DNA from: Gammaproteobacteria bacterium
Lineage (GTDB): Bacteria > Pseudomonadota > Gammaproteobacteria > Enterobacterales > Alteromonadaceae
Reading direction: 5' to 3'
DNA length: 11,326 nt
Assembly: GCA_027484495.1 (NCBI GenBank)
Contig: JAIXSW010000109.1
Coordinates: 1 to 11,326 of the forward strand
Under the pieces are notes generated by a model. That model saw only the letters and a list, made by a program, of their open reading frames with translations. It was not told the DNA's origin and ran no database searches. Shown here piece after piece: positions 1-6,230 of the stretch; the first letter of the stretch is position 1; every line of letters begins with the position of its first letter. The position numbers were made by a program, and so were the translations under genes.

Positions 1-363
1 ATTAAAGATGAAGGTTGTCAGGCTGGTTTAGTGTTTAATCCGGCGACGCCGCTCAGTTACCTTGACTATGTGTTGGATAAAGTGGATGTGATTTTACTGA
101 TGTCGGTAAATCCGGGCTTCGGTGGCCAAAGCTTTATCCCGGCGACGCTGGATAAATTGCGTCAGGCGCGCCAACTTATCGACCAGAGTGGCAGACCCAT
201 CCGGCTGGAAGTCGATGGTGGTGTTAAAGTCGACAACATTGCAGAAATTGCTGCTGCCGGTGCGGATATGTTTGTCGCGGGTTCGGCTATTTTCAGTCAG
301 CCGGATTATCAACAGGTGATCACGGCGATGCGCGCGGAATTAGCCAAAATCCGTCCGGCTTGA
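1..363 (+). CDS. rpe: ribulose-phosphate 3-epimerase, 3' part
   Basis: Interconverts D-ribulose 5-phosphate and D-xylulose 5-phosphate in the pentose phosphate pathway, in the cytoplasm. The frame is open from base 1, so the gene begins upstream of the window; 120 codons remain of a family length of about 225. The visible part aligns with the C-terminal half of E. coli Rpe: the FNPATPLSYLDYV segment, the phosphate-loop motif MSVNPGFGGQSFIP, the EVDGGVK motif with the conserved catalytic-region Asp, and GADMFVAGSAIF near the end. The stop is TGA at 361-363. In E. coli the next gene is gph, overlapping or abutting rpe, then trpS; here trpS follows with no gph. Nothing in the visible part looks damaged. 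Confidence 0.96.
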   Translation: MKDEGCQAGLVFNPATPLSYLDYVLDKVDVILLMSVNPGFGGQSFIPATLDKLRQARQLIDQSGRPIRLEVDGGVKVDNIAEIAAAGADMFVAGSAIFSQPDYQQVITAMRAELAKIRPA

Positions 364-398
364 GCATAAGTGCCCCATGGATCGGTTTTGCGACGGGC

Positions 399-427
399 GT
401 GGCAAAGCCGTTGGAACCGGTTATAAT
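399..427 (+). promoter_or_regulatory. candidate sigma-70 promoter of trpS
   Basis: A perfect TATAAT lies at 422-427. A weaker -35 (GTGGCA at 399-404, 4 of 6 matches to TTGACA) precedes it with a 17-base spacer. The predicted start near 433 leaves a leader of about 60 bases before the trpS ATG. In that leader ATACTGC (445-451) can pair with GCAGTAT (464-470) around a 12-base loop. The -10 is followed by a GC-rich discriminator (CGGCGC), as in stable-RNA and translation genes. The promoter explains how trpS could be expressed independently of rpe. No start-site data support it. Confidence 0.6.
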
Positions 428-491
428 CGGCGCAATTTTTGACAATACTGCCAAGCAGATGATGCAGTATGCAGACAGGATCCCAGCGTTC

Positions 492-1505
492 ATGCAGAAG
501 AATTCGGCCAAACCTATCGTATTATCCGGCGCGCAGCCGTCCGGTCAGTTGACTATCGGTAATTATCTCGGCGCTTTGCGCCAATGGGACCGGATGCAGG
601 ATGACTATGATTGTCTGTACTGCATCGTTGATTTACATGCTATTACGGTCCGTCAGGAGCCAGCAGCGCTGCGTAGTGCTTCGCTTGATTCTCTGGCCCT
701 GTATCTGGCCTGTGGCATCGATCCGCAGCGCTCTGCTGTATTTATGCAGTCCCACGTGCCTGAACATAGCCAGCTGGCGTGGGTGCTGAACTGCTATACC
801 CAATTCGGCGAACTGAGCCGGATGACGCAATTCAAAGACAAATCGGAACGCCACAATAACAATGTCAACGCAGGCCTCTTTACCTATCCGGTGTTGATGG
901 CTGCCGACATTCTGCTGTACCAGGCCAATCAGGTCCCGGTCGGTCATGATCAGAAACAGCACCTGGAACTGGCACGTGACGTCGCGACACGGTTTAACGC
1001 CTTGCACGGCGATATTTTCACCGTGCCTGAGCCTTATATTCCGCCAGTTGCAGCCCGGGTAATGAGTCTGCAGGAACCAACGAAGAAGATGTCAAAATCG
1101 GACGAAAATCCGTGGAATTTCGTTGGCTTGCTCGAAGATCCAAAGATGATCAGCAAGAAGTTCAAAAAGGCCATGACGGATTCTGAAGATCCGCCACGTG
1201 TGTATTTTGATATCGACAATAAACCGGGCGTAGCCAATCTGCTCAGTATCTTATCGGGCGTCACTAACAAATCAGTTGAAGCACTGGTCAATGAATATGA
1301 AGGCAAAATGTATGGTCATCTGAAAGGTGATGTGGCTGATGCTGTTATTGCGCTGTTAGAACCGGTGCAACAACGTTTCCACGAACTGCGCAATGACCAC
1401 AGCACTTTACAGCAAGTGATGCAGGCCGGGGCCGCGGAAGCGCGTCGTCGTGCGGCAGCAACTTTAGCCAAAGTGAATGAAGCAGTTGGTTTTGTATTGC
1501 CTTAA
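492..1505 (+). CDS. trpS: tryptophan--tRNA ligase
   Basis: Class I aminoacyl-tRNA synthetase that charges tRNA-Trp with tryptophan using ATP. The 337-residue product matches the usual length of about 334. The N-terminal IVLSGAQPSG is followed by the HIGH-type motif TIGN at residues 21-24. MAADILLYQ (about 136-144) and PVGHDQKQHLELARD (149-163) belong to the Rossmann catalytic core, and the KMSKS loop is at 199-203. I chose the ATG at 492 because E. coli TrpS begins right before the IVFSGAQPSG motif and an AGGA sequence (477-480) precedes it. The frame stays open back to a TTG at 360 and has ATGs at 459 and 462, but those extra residues resemble nothing in the family. A strong terminator follows 20 bases after the stop. 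Confidence 0.97.
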   Translation: MQKNSAKPIVLSGAQPSGQLTIGNYLGALRQWDRMQDDYDCLYCIVDLHAITVRQEPAALRSASLDSLALYLACGIDPQRSAVFMQSHVPEHSQLAWVLNCYTQFGELSRMTQFKDKSERHNNNVNAGLFTYPVLMAADILLYQANQVPVGHDQKQHLELARDVATRFNALHGDIFTVPEPYIPPVAARVMSLQEPTKKMSKSDENPWNFVGLLEDPKMISKKFKKAMTDSEDPPRVYFDIDNKPGVANLLSILSGVTNKSVEALVNEYEGKMYGHLKGDVADAVIALLEPVQQRFHELRNDHSTLQQVMQAGAAEARRRAAATLAKVNEAVGFVLP

Positions 1506-1525
1506 TTCGTGAAGTCGTTACAGCA

Positions 1526-1555
1526 AAAAGCCCCGTTTCCGGGGCTTTTGTTTTT
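1526..1555. terminator. bidirectional intrinsic terminator between trpS and the secreted-protein gene
   Basis: A perfect 10-bp stem, AAAAGCCCCG (1526-1535) with CGGGGCTTTT (1540-1549), closes a 4-base TTTC loop. The plus strand continues GTTTTT; the minus strand reads through the A-run as T residues. It sits between the stop codons of two convergent genes (1505 and 1570), so it can terminate transcription from both sides. Confidence 0.93.
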
Positions 1556-1569
1556 CGGCACAGAACTCG

Positions 1570-3054
1570 CTACAAGTAAGCTTTACTAAAAGCTTCTTTC
1601 GATTCCTTGATATAAGCCCGCGCCTTTTTTGCATGGTTTTCCCATGCGGTTTTGTCAGCACTGTCGCTGAATGGATTTTGTTCCGGTGCGATGGAACGCT
1701 CAAAACGATCATAAAAGGTCAGCGCTGCAGCCGTAACCTGATTAAACCGCTCTTTGTATTCCTGCACACTTTCTAATTGTTCTGATGTTTTCAGCAGATA
1801 CTGCACCAGTTCGGTGTTTTGTTCGCGATCATGTAGTTGTTGCGCATGATTGCCGATATTGGCTGCAATTTCGCTGCTGATACTGGCGCGGATGCTTTCT
1901 TCTTTGCTCATAACCCGACCGAAATTTTCCTGTGTGCGCGCAAGACCAGCATGCTGAATATAACTGCGCAGCTGTTTGTCCAAATCTTTGCGATAGCTCT
2001 CCACCAGTTTCTGCATATTGCCAAGTTCGTTATCCAGCGCATTGACCTGCTGTAATTCTCTTTCCAGTTCAGTCAGGAAACGCTCGGCACTTTCGTAAAT
2101 TTTCAGACCGTTTTGCTCGGCGAATTTGAGGTCTTTACGGTTTAAATCGGCATTTTCGTAGTTGGATTTATCAAAGGTCGCCGCCAGGAAAGATTTAAAC
2201 GGTTCGGCAAATGCGGAGTAAGTGCCACCGCTGACGACATTTAATGTGGCGGTTGCCAGGTCACCAAATGGCTTCACCATCGATGTCAGCCTGGCCTGTT
2301 GCAGTGGCGACGACACGCGTTTAGTATCGCTGATGATGCTGCGAAACGAGGCATAGGCCATCGGGTTCGACATCTTATTGCGTTCAGAACTGGCGAGAAC
2401 CAGCGTGATGCTGGCGTAGATTGCGTTGGCGTACTCAAGATACTGGCGCTGTGTTTCCAGCTGCGCGGCGTAATTCTGGCCTAAACTTCTGAACTGTTCC
2501 GCTTGCAATTCGGGGTTTTTATTCTGCTTCAGGCGGTCCAAAATACCACTGACAATGCGCTGTTCGTTTTTCTGCAGCGCCACGTCCAGCCCAATCCGTT
2601 CGATACTGACATCATCCAGCGCTATGCCACCATTGCTGCTTTCTATATCCAACCGGATAAATTTCCGGCCCGGGTCGTCAATCGAGATCCGGTGTGCCAG
2701 ATAGTCGGCACTGCTGGCCGACATCTCAATCAAACCAATTTGTTGCCAGGGTGCATCTGCTTTCAGTGAAGCCGAGCTTAAAATATTGATGCGATAGCTG
2801 GTATAAGCATTTTCAGGCTTAACCCAGAACTCCAGCATGCCAGGCTCAGTCACCAATGCTGGTGTGACCAGACTGGCGGGGCCGCGGCTGCAAAACAGTG
2901 CCTGTTGCCCACTGCGGGCCAGTTCATGCTGCAGCTGACAACCACTTAGGATATTCCAGCTACTGCCGCCTTCAAAGTCGGCTTTAAACACTGGCTGTGC
3001 CAGCGCATTACCAGCGAATGCTAAAGAACTCAGGAACAGGGGAAGTACACGCAT
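1570..3054 (-). CDS. secreted protein of unknown function: beta-rich N-terminal domain plus long helical region
   Basis: I do not recognise this protein. It has 494 residues. Residues 1-19 form a clear signal peptide (charged MR start, hydrophobic core LPLFLSSLAFAG, AxA-type end NALA before Q20), so it should be exported. Residues 20-155 look like a beta-sandwich of the LamG/MAM/carbohydrate-binding kind: FKADFEGG, then LEFWVKPE, then FIRLDIESSNGG and IALDDVSIE. The only two cysteines, C39 and C55, could form a disulfide. From about 160 to the end it is charged, helical and coiled-coil-like (for example ESAERFLTELERELQQ). A more apolar stretch lies around 262-293. The ATG at 3054 is preferred over one at 3129: it starts the signal peptide and is preceded by GAGGACAAT. 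It converges with trpS and diverges from cstA. A surface-binding or envelope role is only inference. Confidence 0.8.
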   Translation of the reverse strand: MRVLPLFLSSLAFAGNALAQPVFKADFEGGSSWNILSGCQLQHELARSGQQALFCSRGPASLVTPALVTEPGMLEFWVKPENAYTSYRINILSSASLKADAPWQQIGLIEMSASSADYLAHRISIDDPGRKFIRLDIESSNGGIALDDVSIERIGLDVALQKNEQRIVSGILDRLKQNKNPELQAEQFRSLGQNYAAQLETQRQYLEYANAIYASITLVLASSERNKMSNPMAYASFRSIISDTKRVSSPLQQARLTSMVKPFGDLATATLNVVSGGTYSAFAEPFKSFLAATFDKSNYENADLNRKDLKFAEQNGLKIYESAERFLTELERELQQVNALDNELGNMQKLVESYRKDLDKQLRSYIQHAGLARTQENFGRVMSKEESIRASISSEIAANIGNHAQQLHDREQNTELVQYLLKTSEQLESVQEYKERFNQVTAAALTFYDRFERSIAPEQNPFSDSADKTAWENHAKKARAYIKESKEAFSKAYL

Positions 3055-3211
3055 ATTGTCCTCAATCAGGCCATAGAGTGGCGCCAACCTGCAGGCTGCC
3101 AGTTGCAGACTGTACCAAAGCTGAATCAAAGCAGCCAGAACCGCTTAGTGCCTGAGGGTTTTGCCCAGCGCAATAAGGTCGTCAATGCTGCGCCGACCTC
3201 TGGCGGTTGCG

Positions 3212-3240
3212 TTGACATCCGCGGGCGAACCCGATAGAAC
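3212..3240 (+). promoter_or_regulatory. candidate sigma-70 promoter of cstA-ybdD
   Basis: A perfect -35 TTGACA (3212-3217) is separated by 17 bases from TAGAAC (3235-3240, 4 of 6 matches to TATAAT). The predicted start near 3247 gives a leader of about 43 bases, very rich in A with scattered C (3248-3270) and probably unstructured, ending in GGGGA at 3280-3284. E. coli cstA is activated by cAMP-CRP; I see no convincing TGTGA-N6-TCACA site in 3055-3289. Confidence 0.6.
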
Positions 3241-3279
3241 AGAACGATAAAAAACAAACAAAAACAAAAACTTTCAGAC

Positions 3280-3292
3280 GGGGATTTGCATG
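3280..3292 (+). promoter_or_regulatory. ribosome-binding site of cstA with a possible CsrA-type GGA
   Basis: GGGGA (3280-3284) lies five bases before the ATG at 3290 and serves as the Shine-Dalgarno element. Its surroundings, ACGGGGATT, resemble the core of a CsrA/RsmA target, in which a GGA overlaps the ribosome site. E. coli cstA is repressed translationally by CsrA through sites in its leader. The resemblance here is to the GGA core only; no hairpin presents it. Confidence 0.4.
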
Positions 3293-5383
3293 ACCACACT
3301 GACGACTCCGATAGTACCGCAAGGCTGGTCGCAGCGCTTGCTCTGGCTTGGCATCGCCATCACAGGTGCAGCCGCGGCGGGTGGTATCGCCCTGAACCGT
3401 GGCGAATCGATCAATGCGATCTGGTTTATTGTTGCGGCGATTTGTACCTATCTGATTGGCTATCGCTTTTACAGCGCATGGATCGCCGCACGGGTGCTGA
3501 TGCTGGATGAAACCCGTGCTACGCCCGCAGAGCGTCTTGCCGACGGCCGTGATTATGTGCCGACCAATCGCTGGGTGGTGTTTGGTCACCACTTTGCAGC
3601 TATTGCAGGCCCCGGCCCGCTGATTGGACCAACATTGGCTGCGCAGTTTGGTTATTTACCGGGCACACTATGGATTCTGGTTGGCAGCGTATTGGCGGGC
3701 TGCGTGCAGGATATGGTGATCCTGTTTTGCTCAATGCGCCGGGACGGCCGTAGTTTAGGCCAGATGGCCCGTGATGAATTAGGGCCCATCGGCGGTTTCG
3801 CCGCGCTCTTGGCAACATTTTTAATCATGATCATTCTGATTGCGGTGCTGGGGTTAGTGGTTGTCAATGCGATGAAACACTCGCCCTGGGCGACATCGAC
3901 AGTCGCAGCAACTATTCCCATTGCGGTCTTTATTGGCCTCTATATGCGCTATTTGCGGCCAGGCCGTGTGCTGGAAGGCTCGTTATTGGGCGTGGTGTTG
4001 TTACTGTTATCAGTTGGTGCAGGGGGATGGGTCGACCAGCAAGCTGGCTTACGCGAATGGTTTAATCATCCGGGCCTGCCACTGGCGTTTGCCGTCATTG
4101 GTTATGGCTTACTCGCGGCGATTTTGCCGGTGTGGCTGTTACTGGCGCCACGGGACTATCTGTCGACCTTTATGAAGCTCGGCACGGTGATTTTGTTGGC
4201 GGTCGCTATTGTCATTCTGCAGCCGGAAATTAAGATGCCGGCACTCACTCAGTTTATCGATGGCACTGGCCCCATCTTTGCCGGCAGCTTGTTCCCCTTT
4301 GTCTTTATTACCATCGCCTGCGGCGCTATTTCAGGCTTTCATTCGCTGATCTCAAGCGGGACCACGCCCAAACTGCTGGAAAATGAACGCGATATCCGGA
4401 TGATTGGTTATGGCGGTATGGCCTTAGAGTCCTTCGTCGCCATCATGGCGCTGATTGCTGCATGTGTGTTGGATCCTGGGGTCTACTTTGCCATTAACAG
4501 CCCGGCCGGTATTGTTGGCGCGACACCGGAAGCTGCCGTTGCAACCATCACAAGCTGGGGTTTCCCGGTTACTGTGGAACAAATGAATCAACTGGCCACC
4601 ACAATGGGCGAGGCCACTTTATTTGCCCGTACCGGCGGCGCGCCCTCACTGGCGGTCGGGATGGCCAGTATTTTTGCTTCTGCCTTTGGTGAGCACTTGC
4701 TGGCGATGTGGTACCACTTCGCCATTATGTTTGAAGCGGTGTTTATTCTGACCACATTGGATGCAGGTACCCGGGTTGGGCGTTTTATGCTGCAGGATAT
4801 GCTCGGTAACTTCTCGCCCAAATTAGGCCAAACCAGTTGGTATCCTTCTGTGGTACTGACCTCGACGATTGTAGTCGCCGGTTGGGGCTATTTCCTCTAC
4901 ATCGGTGTGATCGACCCCAATGGCGGCGTCAATATCCTCTGGCCTTTGTTTGGTATTTCCAATCAGTTACTTGCTGCTATCGCACTGACGGTTGCGACTT
5001 CCATTTTGATCAAGACCGGCCGCATTAAATATTTGTGGGTCACAGCGTTACCGCTGCTGTGGTTATTGATCCTGACGACCACAGCGGTTTTTGAAAAAAT
5101 CAGCAGCACGGACCCACGCATTGGCTTTTTTGCCGCAGCCAGTGATTTACAACACAAGCTGGACGCCGGCTTGTTGGCGGCCGACAAGGCAGCTGTCGCA
5201 CCACAATTGATTTTTAATCAGCAGCTCGATGCGTGGCTGGCTATGTTGTTTGTGGTACTGCTGTATTTAGTGGTTGGCGATATGCTCCGCATGGCCTGGC
5301 GACGCCAGCGTGGTCTCAGTATTTTGCCTTCGTCCGAGACGCCATACGTGGCTCGCCAGCATCTGCAGTCTGCAAAGGAGTAA
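3290..5383 (+). CDS. cstA: carbon starvation protein A, pyruvate/peptide transporter family
   Basis: Multi-spanning inner-membrane transporter of the CstA/BtsT family. E. coli members import pyruvate and have been linked to peptide use under carbon starvation. The 697-residue product is close to E. coli CstA (701). After a short cytoplasmic start, the first membrane segments lie around residues 16-34 and 42-60. The family signature YVPTNRWVVFGHHFAAIAG begins at residue 89, followed by PGPLIGPTLAAQFGYLPGTLW. Further family motifs are PVWLLLAPRDYLSTF, TIACGAISGFHSLISSGTTP, DAGTRVGRFMLQD and LWPLFGISNQLLAA. The tail ends with SETPYV, like E. coli CstA and BtsT. The C-terminal stretch LIFNQQLDA is closer to CstA than to BtsT, so I use cstA, but substrate cannot be read from sequence. 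It is followed by its usual small partner gene. Confidence 0.93.
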   Translation: MTTLTTPIVPQGWSQRLLWLGIAITGAAAAGGIALNRGESINAIWFIVAAICTYLIGYRFYSAWIAARVLMLDETRATPAERLADGRDYVPTNRWVVFGHHFAAIAGPGPLIGPTLAAQFGYLPGTLWILVGSVLAGCVQDMVILFCSMRRDGRSLGQMARDELGPIGGFAALLATFLIMIILIAVLGLVVVNAMKHSPWATSTVAATIPIAVFIGLYMRYLRPGRVLEGSLLGVVLLLLSVGAGGWVDQQAGLREWFNHPGLPLAFAVIGYGLLAAILPVWLLLAPRDYLSTFMKLGTVILLAVAIVILQPEIKMPALTQFIDGTGPIFAGSLFPFVFITIACGAISGFHSLISSGTTPKLLENERDIRMIGYGGMALESFVAIMALIAACVLDPGVYFAINSPAGIVGATPEAAVATITSWGFPVTVEQMNQLATTMGEATLFARTGGAPSLAVGMASIFASAFGEHLLAMWYHFAIMFEAVFILTTLDAGTRVGRFMLQDMLGNFSPKLGQTSWYPSVVLTSTIVVAGWGYFLYIGVIDPNGGVNILWPLFGISNQLLAAIALTVATSILIKTGRIKYLWVTALPLLWLLILTTTAVFEKISSTDPRIGFFAAASDLQHKLDAGLLAADKAAVAPQLIFNQQLDAWLAMLFVVLLYLVVGDMLRMAWRRQRGLSILPSSETPYVARQHLQSAKE

Positions 5384-5387
5384 GTGG

Positions 5388-5567
5388 ATGAAACAATTTA
5401 TTAAAAGCTGCTGGGCAATGCTGCGGCAGTTGTCCGGCGATGACGCCTACGAGCGTTATTTGCGCCACCAATTACTGGCACATCCGGATCAAACGCCATT
5501 AGATCGCAAAAGCTTCTTTCAGCGTGAACAGGAACGCAAATGGAATGGCGTGAAACGTTGTTGTTAA
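5388..5567 (+). CDS. ybdD: YbdD/YjiX family small protein
   Basis: A 59-residue protein of the YbdD/YjiX (DUF466) family, whose members sit immediately downstream of cstA or btsT genes; its molecular role is not established. It shows the family features DDAYERYLRH, AHPDQTPLDRKSFFQRE and the terminal RCC cysteine pair. The ATG at 5388 is only four bases after the cstA stop. It is preceded by AAGGAG (5375-5380), which lies inside the last cstA codons, so the two genes are probably translationally coupled. It is slightly shorter than E. coli YbdD (about 65), lacking the glycine run before the RCC. Tight coupling to cstA suggests a role in the transporter's assembly or activity, which is inference. 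No clear terminator follows; the repeat array begins right at its stop. Confidence 0.9.
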   Translation: MKQFIKSCWAMLRQLSGDDAYERYLRHQLLAHPDQTPLDRKSFFQREQERKWNGVKRCC

Positions 5568-5587
5568 AGCAAAATTTCATGAAATGC

Positions 5588-5722
5588 TGGCCCCAGCTGG
5601 GCGGAAGGAGCTGCTTGCAAAGTAGTGCTTTGCGGCGAATGGAGCGACAAACAGAGCTAGCTGTTTAGTCTGGATGAGTCCGCTGCGGGTAAACACGAAA
5701 TAAGCGAAGCTTGATGAAGTGG
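5588..5722 (-). repeat. 135-bp repeat unit A (farthest from the tRNA)
   Basis: This unit differs from unit C at about 8 of 135 positions and from unit B at about 11. On the tRNA strand its outer end reads GGGGCCA followed by GCA: the CCA copy is changed by one base. Beyond it, 5567-5587 still matches the corresponding part of the other units at about 15 of 21 positions, as if a fourth copy had decayed. The CAAAGC-type hairpin near 5620 is weakened here. Confidence 0.9.
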
Positions 5723-5857
5723 TGGCCCCAGCTGGGCGGAGGGAGCTGTTTGCAAAGCACTGCTTGGCGGCGAATGGAGCGACAAACAGCGCCAGCTGTT
5801 TAGTCTGGATGAGTCCGCTGTGGGTAAACGCGAATCAAGCGAAGCTTGATGAAGTGG
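5723..5857 (-). repeat. 135-bp repeat unit B
   Basis: The middle unit. It keeps the complete 16-base tRNA 3'-end copy (5720-5735, shared with the end of unit A). Its hairpins are the best formed of the three: ATCAAGC (5834-5840) with GCTTGAT (5844-5850), and AAACAGC (5784-5790) with GCTGTTT (5795-5801). It differs from unit C at about 11 of 135 positions. Confidence 0.9.
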
Positions 5858-5992
5858 TGGCCCCAGCTGGGCGGAAGGAGCTGTTTGCAAAGCACTGCTT
5901 TGTGGCGAATGGAGCGACAAACAGCGCTAGCTGTTAAGTCTGGATTAGTCCGCTGCGGGTAAACACGAAATAAGCGAAGCTTGATTAAGTGG
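5858..5992 (-). repeat. 135-bp repeat unit C (adjacent to the tRNA)
   Basis: The unit directly after the tRNA CCA in the direction of transcription. Its distal end carries the intact 16-base tRNA 3'-end copy (5855-5870). It has private changes (TTAAG, GGATTAG, GATTAAG on the plus strand), two of which create stop codons on the minus strand, so a long reading frame does not run through it. Confidence 0.9.
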
Positions 5993-6066
5993 TGGCCCCA
6001 GCTGGACTTGAACCAGCGACCAATCGATTATGAGTCGAGTGCTCTAACCAACTGAGCTATGGGGCC
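5990..6066 (-). tRNA. ileX: tRNA-Ile2 (anticodon CAU, lysidine type)
   Basis: A complete 77-base tRNA with encoded CCA. The acceptor stem pairs GGCCCCA (5' end at 6066) with TGGGGCC, followed by discriminator A and CCA (5990-5992). The D arm contains AGCTCAGTTGGTTAGAGC, the anticodon loop is CTCATAA with anticodon CAT, and the T arm is CTGGTTCAAGTCCAG. The anticodon is that of methionine, but the body matches E. coli ileX, not metT: GGCCCC acceptor, GACTCATAATCG anticodon region, TTGGTCGCTGGTTCAAGTCCAGC. It should therefore carry isoleucine and decode AUA after TilS converts C34 to lysidine. Its place beside rpoD agrees with ileX in E. coli. It has its own promoter and is followed by the 135-bp repeats. 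Confidence 0.95.
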
Positions 6067-6103
6067 AGCGTGCAGACATGGGTCTGGTTGGTGAAGCGTT
6101 GGC

Positions 6104-6132
6104 AGTATATGGATTTTTTGTTGCCTTGTCAC
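6104..6132 (-). promoter_or_regulatory. promoter of tRNA-Ile2
   Basis: On the minus strand GTGACA (6127-6132, 5 of 6 matches to TTGACA) and TATACT (6104-6109, 5 of 6 matches to TATAAT) are separated by exactly 17 bases. A GC-containing discriminator (GCCAACGC) follows, as at many stable-RNA promoters under stringent control. Predicted initiation near 6097 gives a leader of about 30 bases for RNase P to remove. It lies downstream of the rpoD terminator, so the tRNA is likely a separate unit. Confidence 0.8.
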
Positions 6133-6176
6133 CGGAGAAATGTCAGCGACTTCAGTTGATTGCCTAAATTTCAGCC

Positions 6177-6208
6177 AAAAAAACAGGCGCCGGTGGGCGC
6201 CTGTTTTT
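6177..6208 (-). terminator. intrinsic terminator of rpoD
   Basis: The 13-bp stem of 6179-6191 and 6196-6208 has a GGCGCC core on each side and a 4-base loop. On the minus strand it is followed by seven T residues (plus-strand A-run 6177-6183), 23 bases after the rpoD stop. The opposite strand also ends in a T-run, so it can work in both directions. Confidence 0.93.
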
Positions 6209-6230
6209 GCTGACAATGATTGTCGCTGAT

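Larger units (their letters stand above)
5567..5992 (-). repeat. tandem array of 135-bp repeats containing the tRNA-Ile2 3' end (rtT-like)
   Basis: Three consecutive units of exactly 135 bp (5588-5722, 5723-5857, 5858-5992) end at the mature 3' end of the adjacent tRNA gene. By hand alignment they are about 92-94% identical to one another, without gaps. Read in the tRNA's direction, the two unit copies nearest the tRNA end in CCAGCTGGGGCCACCA, identical to the last 16 bases of the tRNA, CCA included. A weaker match continues to about 5567, the stop of ybdD. The layout parallels the rtT repeats behind E. coli tyrT, where each unit contains the tRNA 3' end; sequence, tRNA and unit length differ. 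Each unit holds several short hairpins. The array accounts for the whole gap between ybdD and the tRNA. No integrase or other gene is present in it. Confidence 0.93.

Noticed and set aside
360..491. N-terminal extension of TrpS from the TTG at 360 or the ATGs at 459/462
   Set aside because: The extra residues match nothing in TrpS, the -10 of a likely promoter falls inside, and the ATG at 492 matches the family start.
3055..3129. Longer start (ATG at 3129) for the secreted protein
   Set aside because: It would put 25 residues in front of a clear signal peptide; the ATG at 3054 has a good GAGG ribosome site.
3182..5187. Minus-strand frames of 72-136 codons over the start and body of cstA
   Set aside because: They lie antisense to a well-conserved membrane protein and show no family resemblance.
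5568..5590. Terminator for ybdD or for the tRNA transcript (ATTTCATGAAAT palindrome)
   Set aside because: The stem is short and A/T-rich and no T-run follows on either strand, so I could not support a terminator call.
5672..5702. Hammerhead-ribozyme-like string (CTGGATGAG ... CGAAAT) on the plus strand of the repeats
   Set aside because: The core would need CTGATGA without the extra G, and the bases before GAAA cannot pair to form stem II. The sequence is also antisense to the expected transcript.
5657..5937. Reading frames of 72 and 87 codons across the repeats, each period being exactly 45 codons
   Set aside because: Because 135 is divisible by three, a stop-free frame in one unit stays open in the next. 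Both frames start at non-ATG codons without ribosome sites, and unit C has stops. No protein-like conservation is visible.
5567..5992. Genomic island or serial integration scars at a tRNA 3' end
   Set aside because: Repeated tRNA ends suggest att sites, but the spacing is exactly 135 bp, there is no integrase or cargo, and whole units are homologous. Tandem duplication fits better.
5567..5992. CRISPR array
   Set aside because: The whole 135-bp unit is repeated; there are no unique spacers and no cas genes.
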